Shown in pieces: positions 1 through 5,184 of a DNA stretch of 5,535 nucleotides. The translations under genes were made by a program, and so were the position numbers. This stretch comes from Elusimicrobiota bacterium (lineage in GTDB: Bacteria; CG03; SLGR01). How positions within the stretch are numbered: position 1 is the stretch's first letter; every line of letters begins with the position of its first letter. The stretch is from assembly GCA_012511615.1 (NCBI GenBank), contig JAAZFS010000186.1, positions 1 to 5,535 of the forward strand, in the 5' to 3' direction. Below the pieces are notes generated by a model. The model made no database searches. It saw nothing but the letters and a program-made list of their open reading frames with translations, and had not been told where the DNA came from.

Positions 1-797
1 GAAGAAAAATTGCGGCTAGCTTGTCTTCCACCGGATCTCCTGCTCTTTTTCTTCACGCCGCTGAAAGTCTTCATGGAGACATAGGGGTTCTGAGTGCAGC
101 AGATGCTCTTCTTATACTCTCATATAGCGGGGCTACCGAAGGAATAGATGTTTTTCTAAGAACTGTGAAAAACATAGGTGCCCCTATTGTGGCTATGACA
201 GGCAATCCCTCATCTCCACTTGCCCGCGGTGCCGATGCTCTTATACTTGTTGATATTGAGAGAGAGGCCTGTCCCTATAATCTTGCTCCGACCAGCTCTA
301 CGACCGCTATGCTGGCCTTGGGAGATGCAATTGCTCTTTCTCTTCTTGAGCTCAAAGGTTTTAAACCCGAGAATTTCGCTAGTTTGCATCCAGGTGGTGC
401 TCTCGGTAGAAAACTCTTACTTAAGGCAAAAGATATTATAGAAAAGAAGAATGCGAATCCTCTTATGAAAGCAACTGCCAGCGTCAAGGAGGCTCTTATT
501 CTAATGACTACCTCCCGCTCAGGGGCTACCTCGGTAGTAGATGATTCAGGCAAGCTTGTCGGATACTTTACAGATGGAGACCTGCGCCGAAAGATACAGG
601 AAGACCCGGATCTTCTGGAGCGAAAAATAGGTGAAGTTATGACAGTAAATCCCCGGAAAATCAGCCCTGATACTCTGGCAATTGTAGCCAAAGATATTTT
701 TAGAAAAAACAGGTTCGACAATATGCCCGTAGTTGACTCAGAAGGCCGTCCTGTGGGAATACTGGATGAGAGAGACATACTTGAGTCTGGTCTTTGA
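1..797 (+). CDS. kdsD: D-arabinose 5-phosphate isomerase, KdsD/KpsF/GutQ family (5' partial)
   Basis: It interconverts D-ribulose 5-phosphate and D-arabinose 5-phosphate in the cytoplasm, the first committed step to Kdo of the LPS inner core. The reading frame is open to the left edge (first full codon at 3-5) and begins RKIAAS, matching the GRKMAAT stretch that follows the GKSG loop of E. coli KdsD. Roughly 65 N-terminal residues are therefore missing, and the TTG at 21 is not the start. The SIS domain continues through HAAESLHGD, SGATEGID (about 126-149), REACPYNLAPTSSTT (261-305) and LHPGGALGRKLL (384-419). Two CBS domains follow (about 460-790), with FTDGDLRR in the first and a C-terminal RDILESGL. 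The E. coli catalytic candidates Glu152 and His193 have counterparts (codons 264-266 and 387-389), but the Glu111 position appears to be Gly (141-143), next to a Glu. It stops with TGA one base before kdsC. Identity is very secure; exact KdsD versus GutQ/KpsF paralogue status is inferred from kdsC next door. Confidence 0.95.
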   Translation, partial: RKIAASLSSTGSPALFLHAAESLHGDIGVLSAADALLILSYSGATEGIDVFLRTVKNIGAPIVAMTGNPSSPLARGADALILVDIEREACPYNLAPTSSTTAMLALGDAIALSLLELKGFKPENFASLHPGGALGRKLLLKAKDIIEKKNANPLMKATASVKEALILMTTSRSGATSVVDDSGKLVGYFTDGDLRRKIQEDPDLLERKIGEVMTVNPRKISPDTLAIVAKDIFRKNRFDNMPVVDSEGRPVGILDERDILESGL

Positions 798-798
798 T

Positions 799-1356
799 AT
801 GAAAACTGAAAAAAAACAATTAACTGAAAAGCTTAAAAAAATCCGTGCAATCTTTATGGATGTGGACGGAGTGCTTACTGATGGCAGTGCGATTTTTATA
901 AACGGGACCACCCCAAAAGTTTGGAATGTCCGTGACCGTCTGGCAATTAAGGCCATGAAGGGACTTTTAGGAGATGATCTTGCTGTCATCTGGATAACCG
1001 GTCGGCCCTGCACAGAGTTAAAGGATCGTGCCTCTGAGCTGGGGGTTGATAGGACCTATTCCAATATTTCAAATAAATACCAGATAATGGAGGCGGAACT
1101 TTCAGTGCGCGGACTCAGCTTTGAAGAGGCCCTTTATATAGGTGATGACCTGATAGATTTGCGGTGCATGGAGGCTTCGGGGGTTAGTTGTGCACCAAAG
1201 GATGCTGCGGCAGAGGTACTTGCAGTAGCGGATTATATTTCGGATAAGCCAGGTGGAAAAGGCGCTGTCCGTGATATTTTAGAGCTCTTTCTCAAAGCAA
1301 TCGACCGCTGGGATGACCTCGTAGAAAAATTCAGAGGAGTTGGGGGATCTAATTGA
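799..1356 (+). CDS. kdsC: 3-deoxy-D-manno-octulosonate 8-phosphate phosphatase (KdsC, HAD family)
   Basis: This 185-residue protein (E. coli KdsC is 188) should hydrolyse Kdo-8-phosphate to Kdo and phosphate in the cytoplasm. It is a capless HAD phosphatase of the KdsC/YrbI type. Motif I is MDVDGVLTDG, with nucleophile Asp21 and Asp23; motif II is WITGR, with Thr67; the motif III lysine is probably Lys93 (SNISNK); motif IV is IGDDLID, with Asp116, Asp117 and Asp120. The tail GGKGAVRD matches the conserved KdsC C-terminal GGRGAVRE. I chose ATG 799 because it follows the kdsD stop by one base and gives the family's usual N-terminus; the TTG at 733 would add a non-homologous extension inside kdsD. 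No strong ribosome binding site is visible, so coupling to kdsD is likely. VRDRLAIK replaces the usual VRDGxGI, and YSN replaces YQG before the lysine, so the substrate pocket may be altered. Confidence 0.92.
   Translation: MKTEKKQLTEKLKKIRAIFMDVDGVLTDGSAIFINGTTPKVWNVRDRLAIKAMKGLLGDDLAVIWITGRPCTELKDRASELGVDRTYSNISNKYQIMEAELSVRGLSFEEALYIGDDLIDLRCMEASGVSCAPKDAAAEVLAVADYISDKPGGKGAVRDILELFLKAIDRWDDLVEKFRGVGGSN
1333..1346 (+). promoter_or_regulatory. Ribosome binding region for the TTG-started acyltransferase
   Basis: AGAGGAG followed by a run of five G lies 6-13 nt before TTG 1353, inside the end of kdsC. No ATG or GTG in the acyltransferase frame precedes the membrane anchor, so this site together with the TTGA stop/start overlap decides the start. 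Initiation is probably coupled to termination of kdsC. Confidence 0.55.
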
Positions 1357-2261
1357 AGGGGACGGCCAGGAAAATATTCAAGGCAAAGCCGGTGAAGAAA
1401 TTCAGGCACAGCCTGCTTTCCCTGGTTCTTTTAAAACTTCTTGTTGTGGTGGTTGTGCTTCCCCGGCGGGTATCACTTTTTTTAGGTGGTTTAATTGGGG
1501 TATGGACTTCTCATCTTGCCAAATCTTACCGGGTGCGGACTGAAAAAAATATTTCCGGAGCTTTCCCAGAACTTAAGCCGACTGAAATCCGGAATCTAAG
1601 GATAAAAGTATTTAAAAATGCCGGAATGAATCTTGTTGAGTTTGCAATTTTTTCTTTCCGGTCAGAAAAATTCTGGAGAAAACGAGTTGAAATATCTGGT
1701 GAAGAAATACTCAAAGAGAATGCTGGTCGTAAGGGAATTATCTATCTTACGGCCCATACTGGAAACTGGGAATTGATGGGAGCTTTTCTTTCCATGGCAG
1801 GCTACAGCATTAATGTAGTGGCCAAGGAAATGAAAAACTCTTTTCAGAACAGTCTCCTTGTCGGAATAAGAGATTTGATGGGGGTTAAGACCATATACCG
1901 CGACGGTCGCTCCAATACAAAAAAAATGATTACCGCTTTAAAACGGAAAGAGGTTCTGGGTATTTTAATAGACCAGGATACTGAGGTTGGTGGAGTTTTT
2001 GCTGATTTTTTTAATGGACCGGCTTACACTCCAACTGCCTGTTCCCAGTTTGCAAGAATTAAAAACACCCTGGTTATACCGGGTTTTATATACAGAAAAT
2101 CCAATCTCAGACATGAGATTGTAATAATGGAACCAGTAGAAGGTGGCAAGGACCAGCTTGCTGAAACGGCTCGTTATAATAAAATAATAGAAGGCTTTGT
2201 CCGTGAGCATCCTGCAGACTGGGTATGGATGCATAGGAGGTGGAAACGATCGCCCGCCTGA
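1353..2261 (+). CDS. Lipid A biosynthesis lauroyl/lysophospholipid acyltransferase (LpxL/HtrB family)
   Basis: This 302-residue protein is about the length of LpxL (306). The family transfers an acyl chain from acyl-ACP to Kdo-lipid IVA at the inner-membrane cytoplasmic face, making secondary acyl chains of lipid A. A hydrophobic anchor lies at about residues 20-37 (LLSLVLLKLLVVVVVL). The catalytic HX4(D/E) motif is HTGNWE, with His135 and Glu140. Other family marks are IDQD (206-209), the FF-NGPAYTPT block (219-228) and the C-terminal WVWMHRRWK (290-298). The TTG start overlaps the kdsC stop in the string TTGA. It has AGAGGAG (1333-1339) and GGGGG (1342-1346) upstream, and no better in-frame start exists before the anchor. 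Its place between kdsC and lptC supports a lipid A role, since E. coli LpxL acts on Kdo-bearing acceptor. Chain length, acyl position and LpxL versus LpxM type cannot be read from sequence, so I give no symbol. Confidence 0.9.
   Translation: MKGTARKIFKAKPVKKFRHSLLSLVLLKLLVVVVVLPRRVSLFLGGLIGVWTSHLAKSYRVRTEKNISGAFPELKPTEIRNLRIKVFKNAGMNLVEFAIFSFRSEKFWRKRVEISGEEILKENAGRKGIIYLTAHTGNWELMGAFLSMAGYSINVVAKEMKNSFQNSLLVGIRDLMGVKTIYRDGRSNTKKMITALKRKEVLGILIDQDTEVGGVFADFFNGPAYTPTACSQFARIKNTLVIPGFIYRKSNLRHEIVIMEPVEGGKDQLAETARYNKIIEGFVREHPADWVWMHRRWKRSPA
2235..2240 (+). promoter_or_regulatory. Strong Shine-Dalgarno of lptC without a normal start codon at the right distance
   Basis: A perfect AGGAGG sits in the end of the acyltransferase gene. 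GTG 2240 in the lptC frame shares its last G, leaving no spacing. The codons at a usable distance are ACG 2246 and ATC 2249 (8 nt spacing). Starting at ATC 2249 would give a compact signal peptide beginning with Ala-Arg-Leu-Lys after the first residue. CTG 2258 and TTG 2270 lie too far away. Confidence 0.6.
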
Positions 2262-2434
2262 AAATTTCTTTGGTTCTTCTTATGCTAACTACTGCTTGTA
2301 AGGGGCTGGGAGTTTTTCCGGAGCAGGCTGACGCCTCCTCTCCTAACAGTACGCTGGAGGATTTTACAATTACCGATACCTTGGGAGAAGAAACCACCTG
2401 GATAATGAGAGGGGCTTCAGCACTTTTGAAAGGT

Positions 2435-2437
2435 TAA
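2435..2437 (+). other. lptC: Premature in-frame TAA inside lptC
   Basis: The codons around it read Lys-Gly-TAA-Asp-Ala-Asp. LptC-like sequence continues on both sides without a frame change, so this is a nonsense codon rather than an indel. No in-frame ATG, GTG or TTG occurs until GTG 2525, which has only a badly spaced AAGG, so efficient restart is unlikely. ATG 2439 is in another frame and meets a stop after four codons. Two other genes in the window (lptA, ptsN) end in TAA, which argues against global reassignment. Confidence 0.85.
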
Positions 2438-2745
2438 GATGCCGACAGAATAGAGGCCCAAGAAATAGATGCAGAGATTTACAATGAGTCTGGAGAAAAT
2501 ACAAGTCTCAAAGCTGGTCAAGGTGTGTTTTCCAGGACAGATGGGACCATGATCGCCAGCCAGGGAGTAGTTATTGTTTATGGTGCAAAAGAAATTCATA
2601 CTAGTGACGTGGAATGGATTCCAGAAGAAAATGTCTTTGTTACGGATTCTGAAGTTAGGATTGTCACGCCCGAAGGAGAGGTCAGGGGGACGGGAATGAG
2701 GGCCTCCAAAGACTTGGAAGATATAAGCCTATTAAGTAGGATTTC

Positions 2746-2751
2746 AGGGAG
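2746..2751 (+). promoter_or_regulatory. Ribosome binding site of lptA
   Basis: AGGGAG lies 5 nt before GTG 2757, inside the 3' end of lptC. It fixes the lptA start at a GTG directly preceding the signal peptide. Because it is a good site, lptA can be translated even if ribosomes leave the mRNA at the lptC nonsense codon. Confidence 0.6.
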
Positions 2752-2756
2752 TTTTA

Positions 2757-3407
2757 GTGAAAATTAATTTTTTCTATTTACTTGTTTTTTCCTTCTTGAT
2801 ATCAGTTTCTTGGGTTTCTGCATCAAACATAAATATTGAGAGTGATAAACTTAATATAATTGACAGAGGAAAAAAGAACGAATTTGTTGGAAATGTTAAA
2901 ATAAGTGGCGATGGTTTGAGCGTTTTATCTGCCAGGGCGGTAAGCGAGATAGAAAGCGGAATGGTCATGGCGACTGGTGGTGTGAAAATAAAATTTAGTT
3001 CTGGGACTATGAAACTTGAGGGAGAGAGCAGGGAAGCTGAGATAGATGATACAAATAAAGAGATTTCTCTAAAGGGGGATGTGCAGGCAATCTACCATAC
3101 CACTCAAGAAGAGCCCATTATGACTTACTCTGACCAGATGGGAGTCTACTATAGAGACCCCAGAAGCGCTGTATTTACCGGCAAGGTGAGGGTGGAGCGC
3201 GAGGGGATGTATATTCTATCTGAAAAGGTGGTTTTTTTAGAGACAGAAGAGGAGATAGTCTTTACTGGCAACCCAAGAGGAGAGAGCCAGGATGAGTCCG
3301 ACCGTGCAGAATATTCTGGAGACTTAATCAGGGTATCTTCAGATGGGGAGAGGATAAGCATAGAGGGTGATGCCCGGGTTCTTTTGGAGATTCAGCATGA
3401 GTCTTAA
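2757..3407 (+). CDS. lptA: LptA/OstA-like periplasmic LPS transport protein
   Basis: LptA polymerises into the beta-jellyroll bridge that carries LPS across the periplasm from LptC to LptD. The protein has 216 residues (E. coli LptA 185). A Sec signal peptide spans residues 1-22 (hydrophobic FFYLLVFSFLISV, likely cleavage after VSA, Ala22). The mature part opens with NINIESDKLNI, the usual OstA entry strand. It then shows repeated strands of the form x-G-[NDGK]-V/A-[KRQ]: VGNVKI (44-49), TGGVKI (73-78), KGDVQA (106-111), TGKVRV (141-146), TGNPRG (170-175) and EGDARV (203-208), with conserved Gly at 45, 74, 107, 142, 171 and 204. GTG 2757 is chosen because AGGGAG (2746-2751) lies 5 nt upstream and it begins exactly at the signal peptide. 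It overlaps lptC by 11 nt and lptB by 11 nt, so translation is coupled on both sides. The extra length suggests additional jellyroll rungs. An OstA-domain protein other than the canonical LptA is possible but unlikely here. Confidence 0.88.
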   Translation: MKINFFYLLVFSFLISVSWVSASNINIESDKLNIIDRGKKNEFVGNVKISGDGLSVLSARAVSEIESGMVMATGGVKIKFSSGTMKLEGESREAEIDDTNKEISLKGDVQAIYHTTQEEPIMTYSDQMGVYYRDPRSAVFTGKVRVEREGMYILSEKVVFLETEEEIVFTGNPRGESQDESDRAEYSGDLIRVSSDGERISIEGDARVLLEIQHES

Positions 3408-4116
3408 CTGCGAACAACTTGTTAAAGAATACGGAGGTAGAAAAGTTGTTGATGGTATATCCATATCTGTAGCTCCTGGAGAAATCGTGGGGCTCTTGGG
3501 TCCCAATGGTGCGGGTAAGACCACGACTTTTAATATGATTGCTGGTTTGATAAGACCAGACTCTGGTGAGGTTTACAAGGGAGTTCACAAGATAACTAAT
3601 ATGCCCATGTACCGAAGGGCCCGTCTTGGAGTTGGATACCTGACTCAGGAGCCCTCAATATTTAGAAATTTAAGTGTTGAAGATAATTTAAAAGCCATTC
3701 TTCAAACTGTTGAAAAAGATAAAAAAGTAGTAGAGGCCCGGGCAGAAGAGCTTATGCAGAAGCTTGGAATAGAACGCCTGAAAAAACAGAAGGCTTTTCT
3801 ACTATCTGGTGGAGAAAAGAGGCGCTTAGAGATAGCTCGTTCGCTTATTTCTGGTCCAGATATTATGCTTTTAGATGAGCCCTTTGTAGGGATAGATCCG
3901 ATTGCGGTTGCGGATATCCAAAAAATAGTATTTGATTTTAAGGAAGAGGGTCTGGGGATGCTGATTACCGATCATAATGTCAGGGAAACCCTGCAGGTTA
4001 TTGACAGGGCCTATATCATTTATGAAGGAAGGATGCTTTTTTCTGGAGGAGCCGAGGAGCTTCTCTCAAACCCCGAAGCAAGAAAGGTTTATCTTGGAGA
4101 AAAATTCAGGATGTAG
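3397..4116 (+). CDS. lptB: LPS export ABC transporter ATP-binding protein LptB
   Basis: LptB is the cytoplasmic ATPase dimer that with LptF and LptG extracts LPS from the inner membrane. The protein has 239 residues (E. coli 241) and aligns along its whole length. Walker A is GPNGAGKTT (35-43), followed by the LptB-typical TFNMIAG. The Q-loop is YLTQEPSIFRNLSVEDN with Gln84, and Phe89 falls at the F of the LptB coupling groove. The signature is LSGGEKRRLEIAR (136-148), Walker B is IMLLDEP with Glu161, the D-loop is GIDP (165-168), and the switch His193 sits in ITDHNVRETL. The C-terminus YLGEKFRM matches YLGEDFRL of E. coli. ATG 3397 is preferred over ATG 3367 because GGAGA (3386-3390) lies 6 nt upstream and it gives the family's N-terminus; 3367 would add ten residues within lptA. 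It ends with tandem stops TAG TAA. The permease genes lptF and lptG are not in the window. Confidence 0.97.
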   Translation: MSLNCEQLVKEYGGRKVVDGISISVAPGEIVGLLGPNGAGKTTTFNMIAGLIRPDSGEVYKGVHKITNMPMYRRARLGVGYLTQEPSIFRNLSVEDNLKAILQTVEKDKKVVEARAEELMQKLGIERLKKQKAFLLSGGEKRRLEIARSLISGPDIMLLDEPFVGIDPIAVADIQKIVFDFKEEGLGMLITDHNVRETLQVIDRAYIIYEGRMLFSGGAEELLSNPEARKVYLGEKFRM

Positions 4117-4172
4117 TAAGTTATTAATGAGTAAAACAGGTTATTTGATTTAAAAAGAAAGGAAGGTAGAGT
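4117..4172 (+). other. Intergenic gap between the lpt module and hpf
   Basis: These 56 nt are the longest non-coding stretch in the window. They are AT-rich and begin with a second stop codon (TAA 4117-4119). I see no hairpin followed by a T-run, no sigma-70 pair with good spacing and no sigma-54 GG-N10-GC element. In Proteobacteria rpoN usually occupies this junction; here nothing does. The gap may hold a weak promoter for hpf, but the sequence does not show one clearly. Confidence 0.5.
4158..4166 (+). promoter_or_regulatory. Ribosome binding site of hpf
   Basis: AAAGGAAGG lies 6 nt before ATG 4173. It confirms the hpf start and is independent of lptB translation, unlike the overlapping junctions upstream. 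Confidence 0.65.
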
Positions 4173-4709
4173 ATGCAGGTGAAGGTAACATCTAGAAGAA
4201 TAGAACTAACCCCATCTCTGAGGGCTTATGCGGAGAATAGGTTACAGGTGATAAAAAAATATGTTGAAAAAATAACAAATGTTCATATAATTTTGAATGT
4301 TGAGAAAGATAGACATATTGCAGATGTAGTGTTGGAACTTTCAAAAAATAGGATAGCAGCCCAGGCAGTAGCTGGGGATATGTATAGCGCCATTGATATG
4401 GTGACAGATAAAATAGCAAAACAAGTAAGAAGACATATGGATAAGGTCAAAGCCCACACGGGACTGCCCTATGCTGTCGTAGCCAACATAGTTCAGGAAC
4501 AGCAGGCCTCATCAGCAAGTACTGATGTCACTACACTGGTAAAGGAAATCAAAGAGTTTGAAATAAGAAAGCAGTCAATAGCCAATGCCCTAAAAGAACT
4601 TCAGGAAAGGGATTTAAATTTTTGGCTCTTTAAAAACTCAAAAGATTCAAAAGTAAGTGTTGTTTACCGGCGCTCCGATAAAACATTCGGAATGCTTATA
4701 GTTAACTGA
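4173..4709 (+). CDS. hpf: Long-form ribosome hibernation promoting factor
   Basis: HPF binds the 30S decoding region in stationary phase or starvation, and the long form also joins two 70S ribosomes into 100S particles. The protein has 178 residues, much longer than E. coli HPF (95). Residues 1-96 form the S30AE/YfiA domain: MQVKVTSRRIELTPSLRAYA, the helix ENRLQVIKKYVEKI, strands VHIILNVEK and IADVVLEL, and the second helix DMYSAIDMVTDKIAKQVRRH. A linker (about 97-122, with QEQQASSAST) leads to a C-terminal dimerisation domain (about 123-178) with EIKEFEIRKQSIANAL, FWLFKNSKD and VSVVYRRSDKTFGML, which matches the long-HPF tail (FxVFxNxxxxxxxVVYRRxDGxxGLI). ATG 4173 has a good ribosome binding site. 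It is followed 16 nt later by ptsN, the usual hpf-ptsN pairing. Confidence 0.95.
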   Translation: MQVKVTSRRIELTPSLRAYAENRLQVIKKYVEKITNVHIILNVEKDRHIADVVLELSKNRIAAQAVAGDMYSAIDMVTDKIAKQVRRHMDKVKAHTGLPYAVVANIVQEQQASSASTDVTTLVKEIKEFEIRKQSIANALKELQERDLNFWLFKNSKDSKVSVVYRRSDKTFGMLIVN

Positions 4710-4713
4710 TTCC

Positions 4714-4720
4714 AAGGAGG
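4714..4720 (+). promoter_or_regulatory. Ribosome binding site of ptsN
   Basis: AAGGAGG lies 5 nt before GTG 4726, in the 16-nt gap after hpf. It is one of the strongest sites in the window and establishes the GTG start of ptsN. Confidence 0.7.
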
Positions 4721-4725
4721 ATAAG

Positions 4726-5184
4726 GTGAAAATTAAAGATTTTTTGAGTAAAGATTGTATTAAATTGAACCTTGAGAACACCGACAAGGAAGGTCATATT
4801 GCGGAACTCGTCGATATTTTCGTTCAGGCAGGGACACTGAAAGAGTCGGAGGCTCCTTCCGTGGTGGCCAAGGTCATGGAGAGAGAACAGATGGGATCCA
4901 CCGGAATAGGTGAGGGCGTCTCTATCCCCCATATTAAAATTGATGGGATAGACTCCATTCGTGGAGCTCTTGGAGTTTCTTCCAAGGGTGTAGAGTTTGA
5001 TGCACTTGATGGTGAACCGGTTTATATTTCTTTTCTACTTCTGACACCGGAATCGGCCACAAATGAGCATCTGAAAGCCCTATCGGAAATTTCACTCTTT
5101 TTAAAAGATGAATATTACCGGGATGACTTAAGGAATGCGGAAAATACCAAGCAGGTCTACAAATTAATCAAGCGTCTGGGATAA
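4726..5184 (+). CDS. ptsN: PTS IIA-like nitrogen-regulatory protein PtsN (EIIA-Ntr)
   Basis: EIIA-Ntr is a phosphoryl acceptor at the end of the nitrogen PTS (EI-Ntr, NPr). In studied bacteria it regulates potassium transport, cell-envelope and metabolic targets rather than importing sugar. The protein has 152 residues and is a single PTS EIIA type-2 (fructose/mannitol-like) domain. Seen: MKIKDFLSKDCIKLNLENTDK at the start, REQMGSTGIGEGVSIPH with phosphorylatable His69, FLLLTPESATNEHLKALSEIS with conserved His115, and the closing helix NTKQVYKLIKRL. There is no EIIB, EIIC or HPr fusion. The GTG start is supported by AAGGAGG 5 nt upstream. Its neighbours hpf and hprK favour a regulatory PtsN rather than a sugar-specific IIA. 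The frame of hprK begins at or over its stop codon. Confidence 0.93.
   Translation: MKIKDFLSKDCIKLNLENTDKEGHIAELVDIFVQAGTLKESEAPSVVAKVMEREQMGSTGIGEGVSIPHIKIDGIDSIRGALGVSSKGVEFDALDGEPVYISFLLLTPESATNEHLKALSEISLFLKDEYYRDDLRNAENTKQVYKLIKRLG

Larger units (their letters stand above)
2240..2767 (+). pseudogene. lptC: LptC, LPS export inner-membrane/periplasmic bridge protein, interrupted by an in-frame TAA
   Basis: LptC receives LPS from the LptB2FG extractor and passes it to LptA. One reading frame runs from 2240 to the TAA at 2765-2767, about 175 codons (E. coli LptC is 191 residues), but a TAA at 2435-2437 cuts it after residue 65. The upstream part has a hydrophobic N-terminus ending LTTAC (Cys20 from GTG), a possible lipobox, then DFTITDTLGEETTWIMRGAS with the Trp typical of LptC. 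The downstream part continues the same fold: AEIYNESGE, LKAGQGVFS, GTMIASQGVVIVYG, IHTSDVEWIPEENVFVTD, VRGTGMRASKDLEDISL. Both halves are in one frame, so a single substitution (for example from GAA, AAA or CAA) explains the break. The GTG at 2240 lies in the AGGAGG itself, so the true start may be ATC 2249. It lies between lipid A acylation and lptA, exactly where lptC belongs. Assignment is firm; whether the gene is dead, read through or mis-sequenced is open. Confidence 0.82.

Noticed and set aside
21..23. TTG as the start of the isomerase gene
   Set aside because: The frame continues in kdsD-like sequence to the window edge (RKIAAS before it), so the gene is truncated by the window rather than starting here.
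733..798. TTG 733 as the kdsC start
   Set aside because: It would add 22 residues encoded inside kdsD with no resemblance to KdsC; ATG 799 gives the family length.
1340..1543. Small forward reading frame with several cysteines (67 residues) over the acyltransferase start
   Set aside because: It overlaps the acyltransferase in another frame, has no family resemblance, and the acyltransferase frame is clearly coding.
1965..2397. Reverse-strand reading frames over the acyltransferase and lptC
   Set aside because: No recognisable domains or ribosome binding sites, and they mirror well-supported forward genes.
2435..2437. Recoding of TAA to an amino acid across the genome
   Set aside because: lptA and ptsN end naturally at TAA and lptB at TAG-TAA, so general reassignment does not fit; only local readthrough remains possible.
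2439..2453. Translational restart at ATG 2439 just after the lptC nonsense codon
   Set aside because: This ATG is in a different frame from lptC and reaches TAG after four codons.
3367..3396. ATG 3367 as the lptB start
   Set aside because: The ten extra residues lie within lptA and lack family similarity; ATG 3397 has a well-spaced GGAGA.
4117..4172. Promoter or terminator between lptB and hpf
   Set aside because: AT-rich boxes such as TTATTAAT and TTGATT are present but no properly spaced pair, and no stem followed by a T-run is visible.
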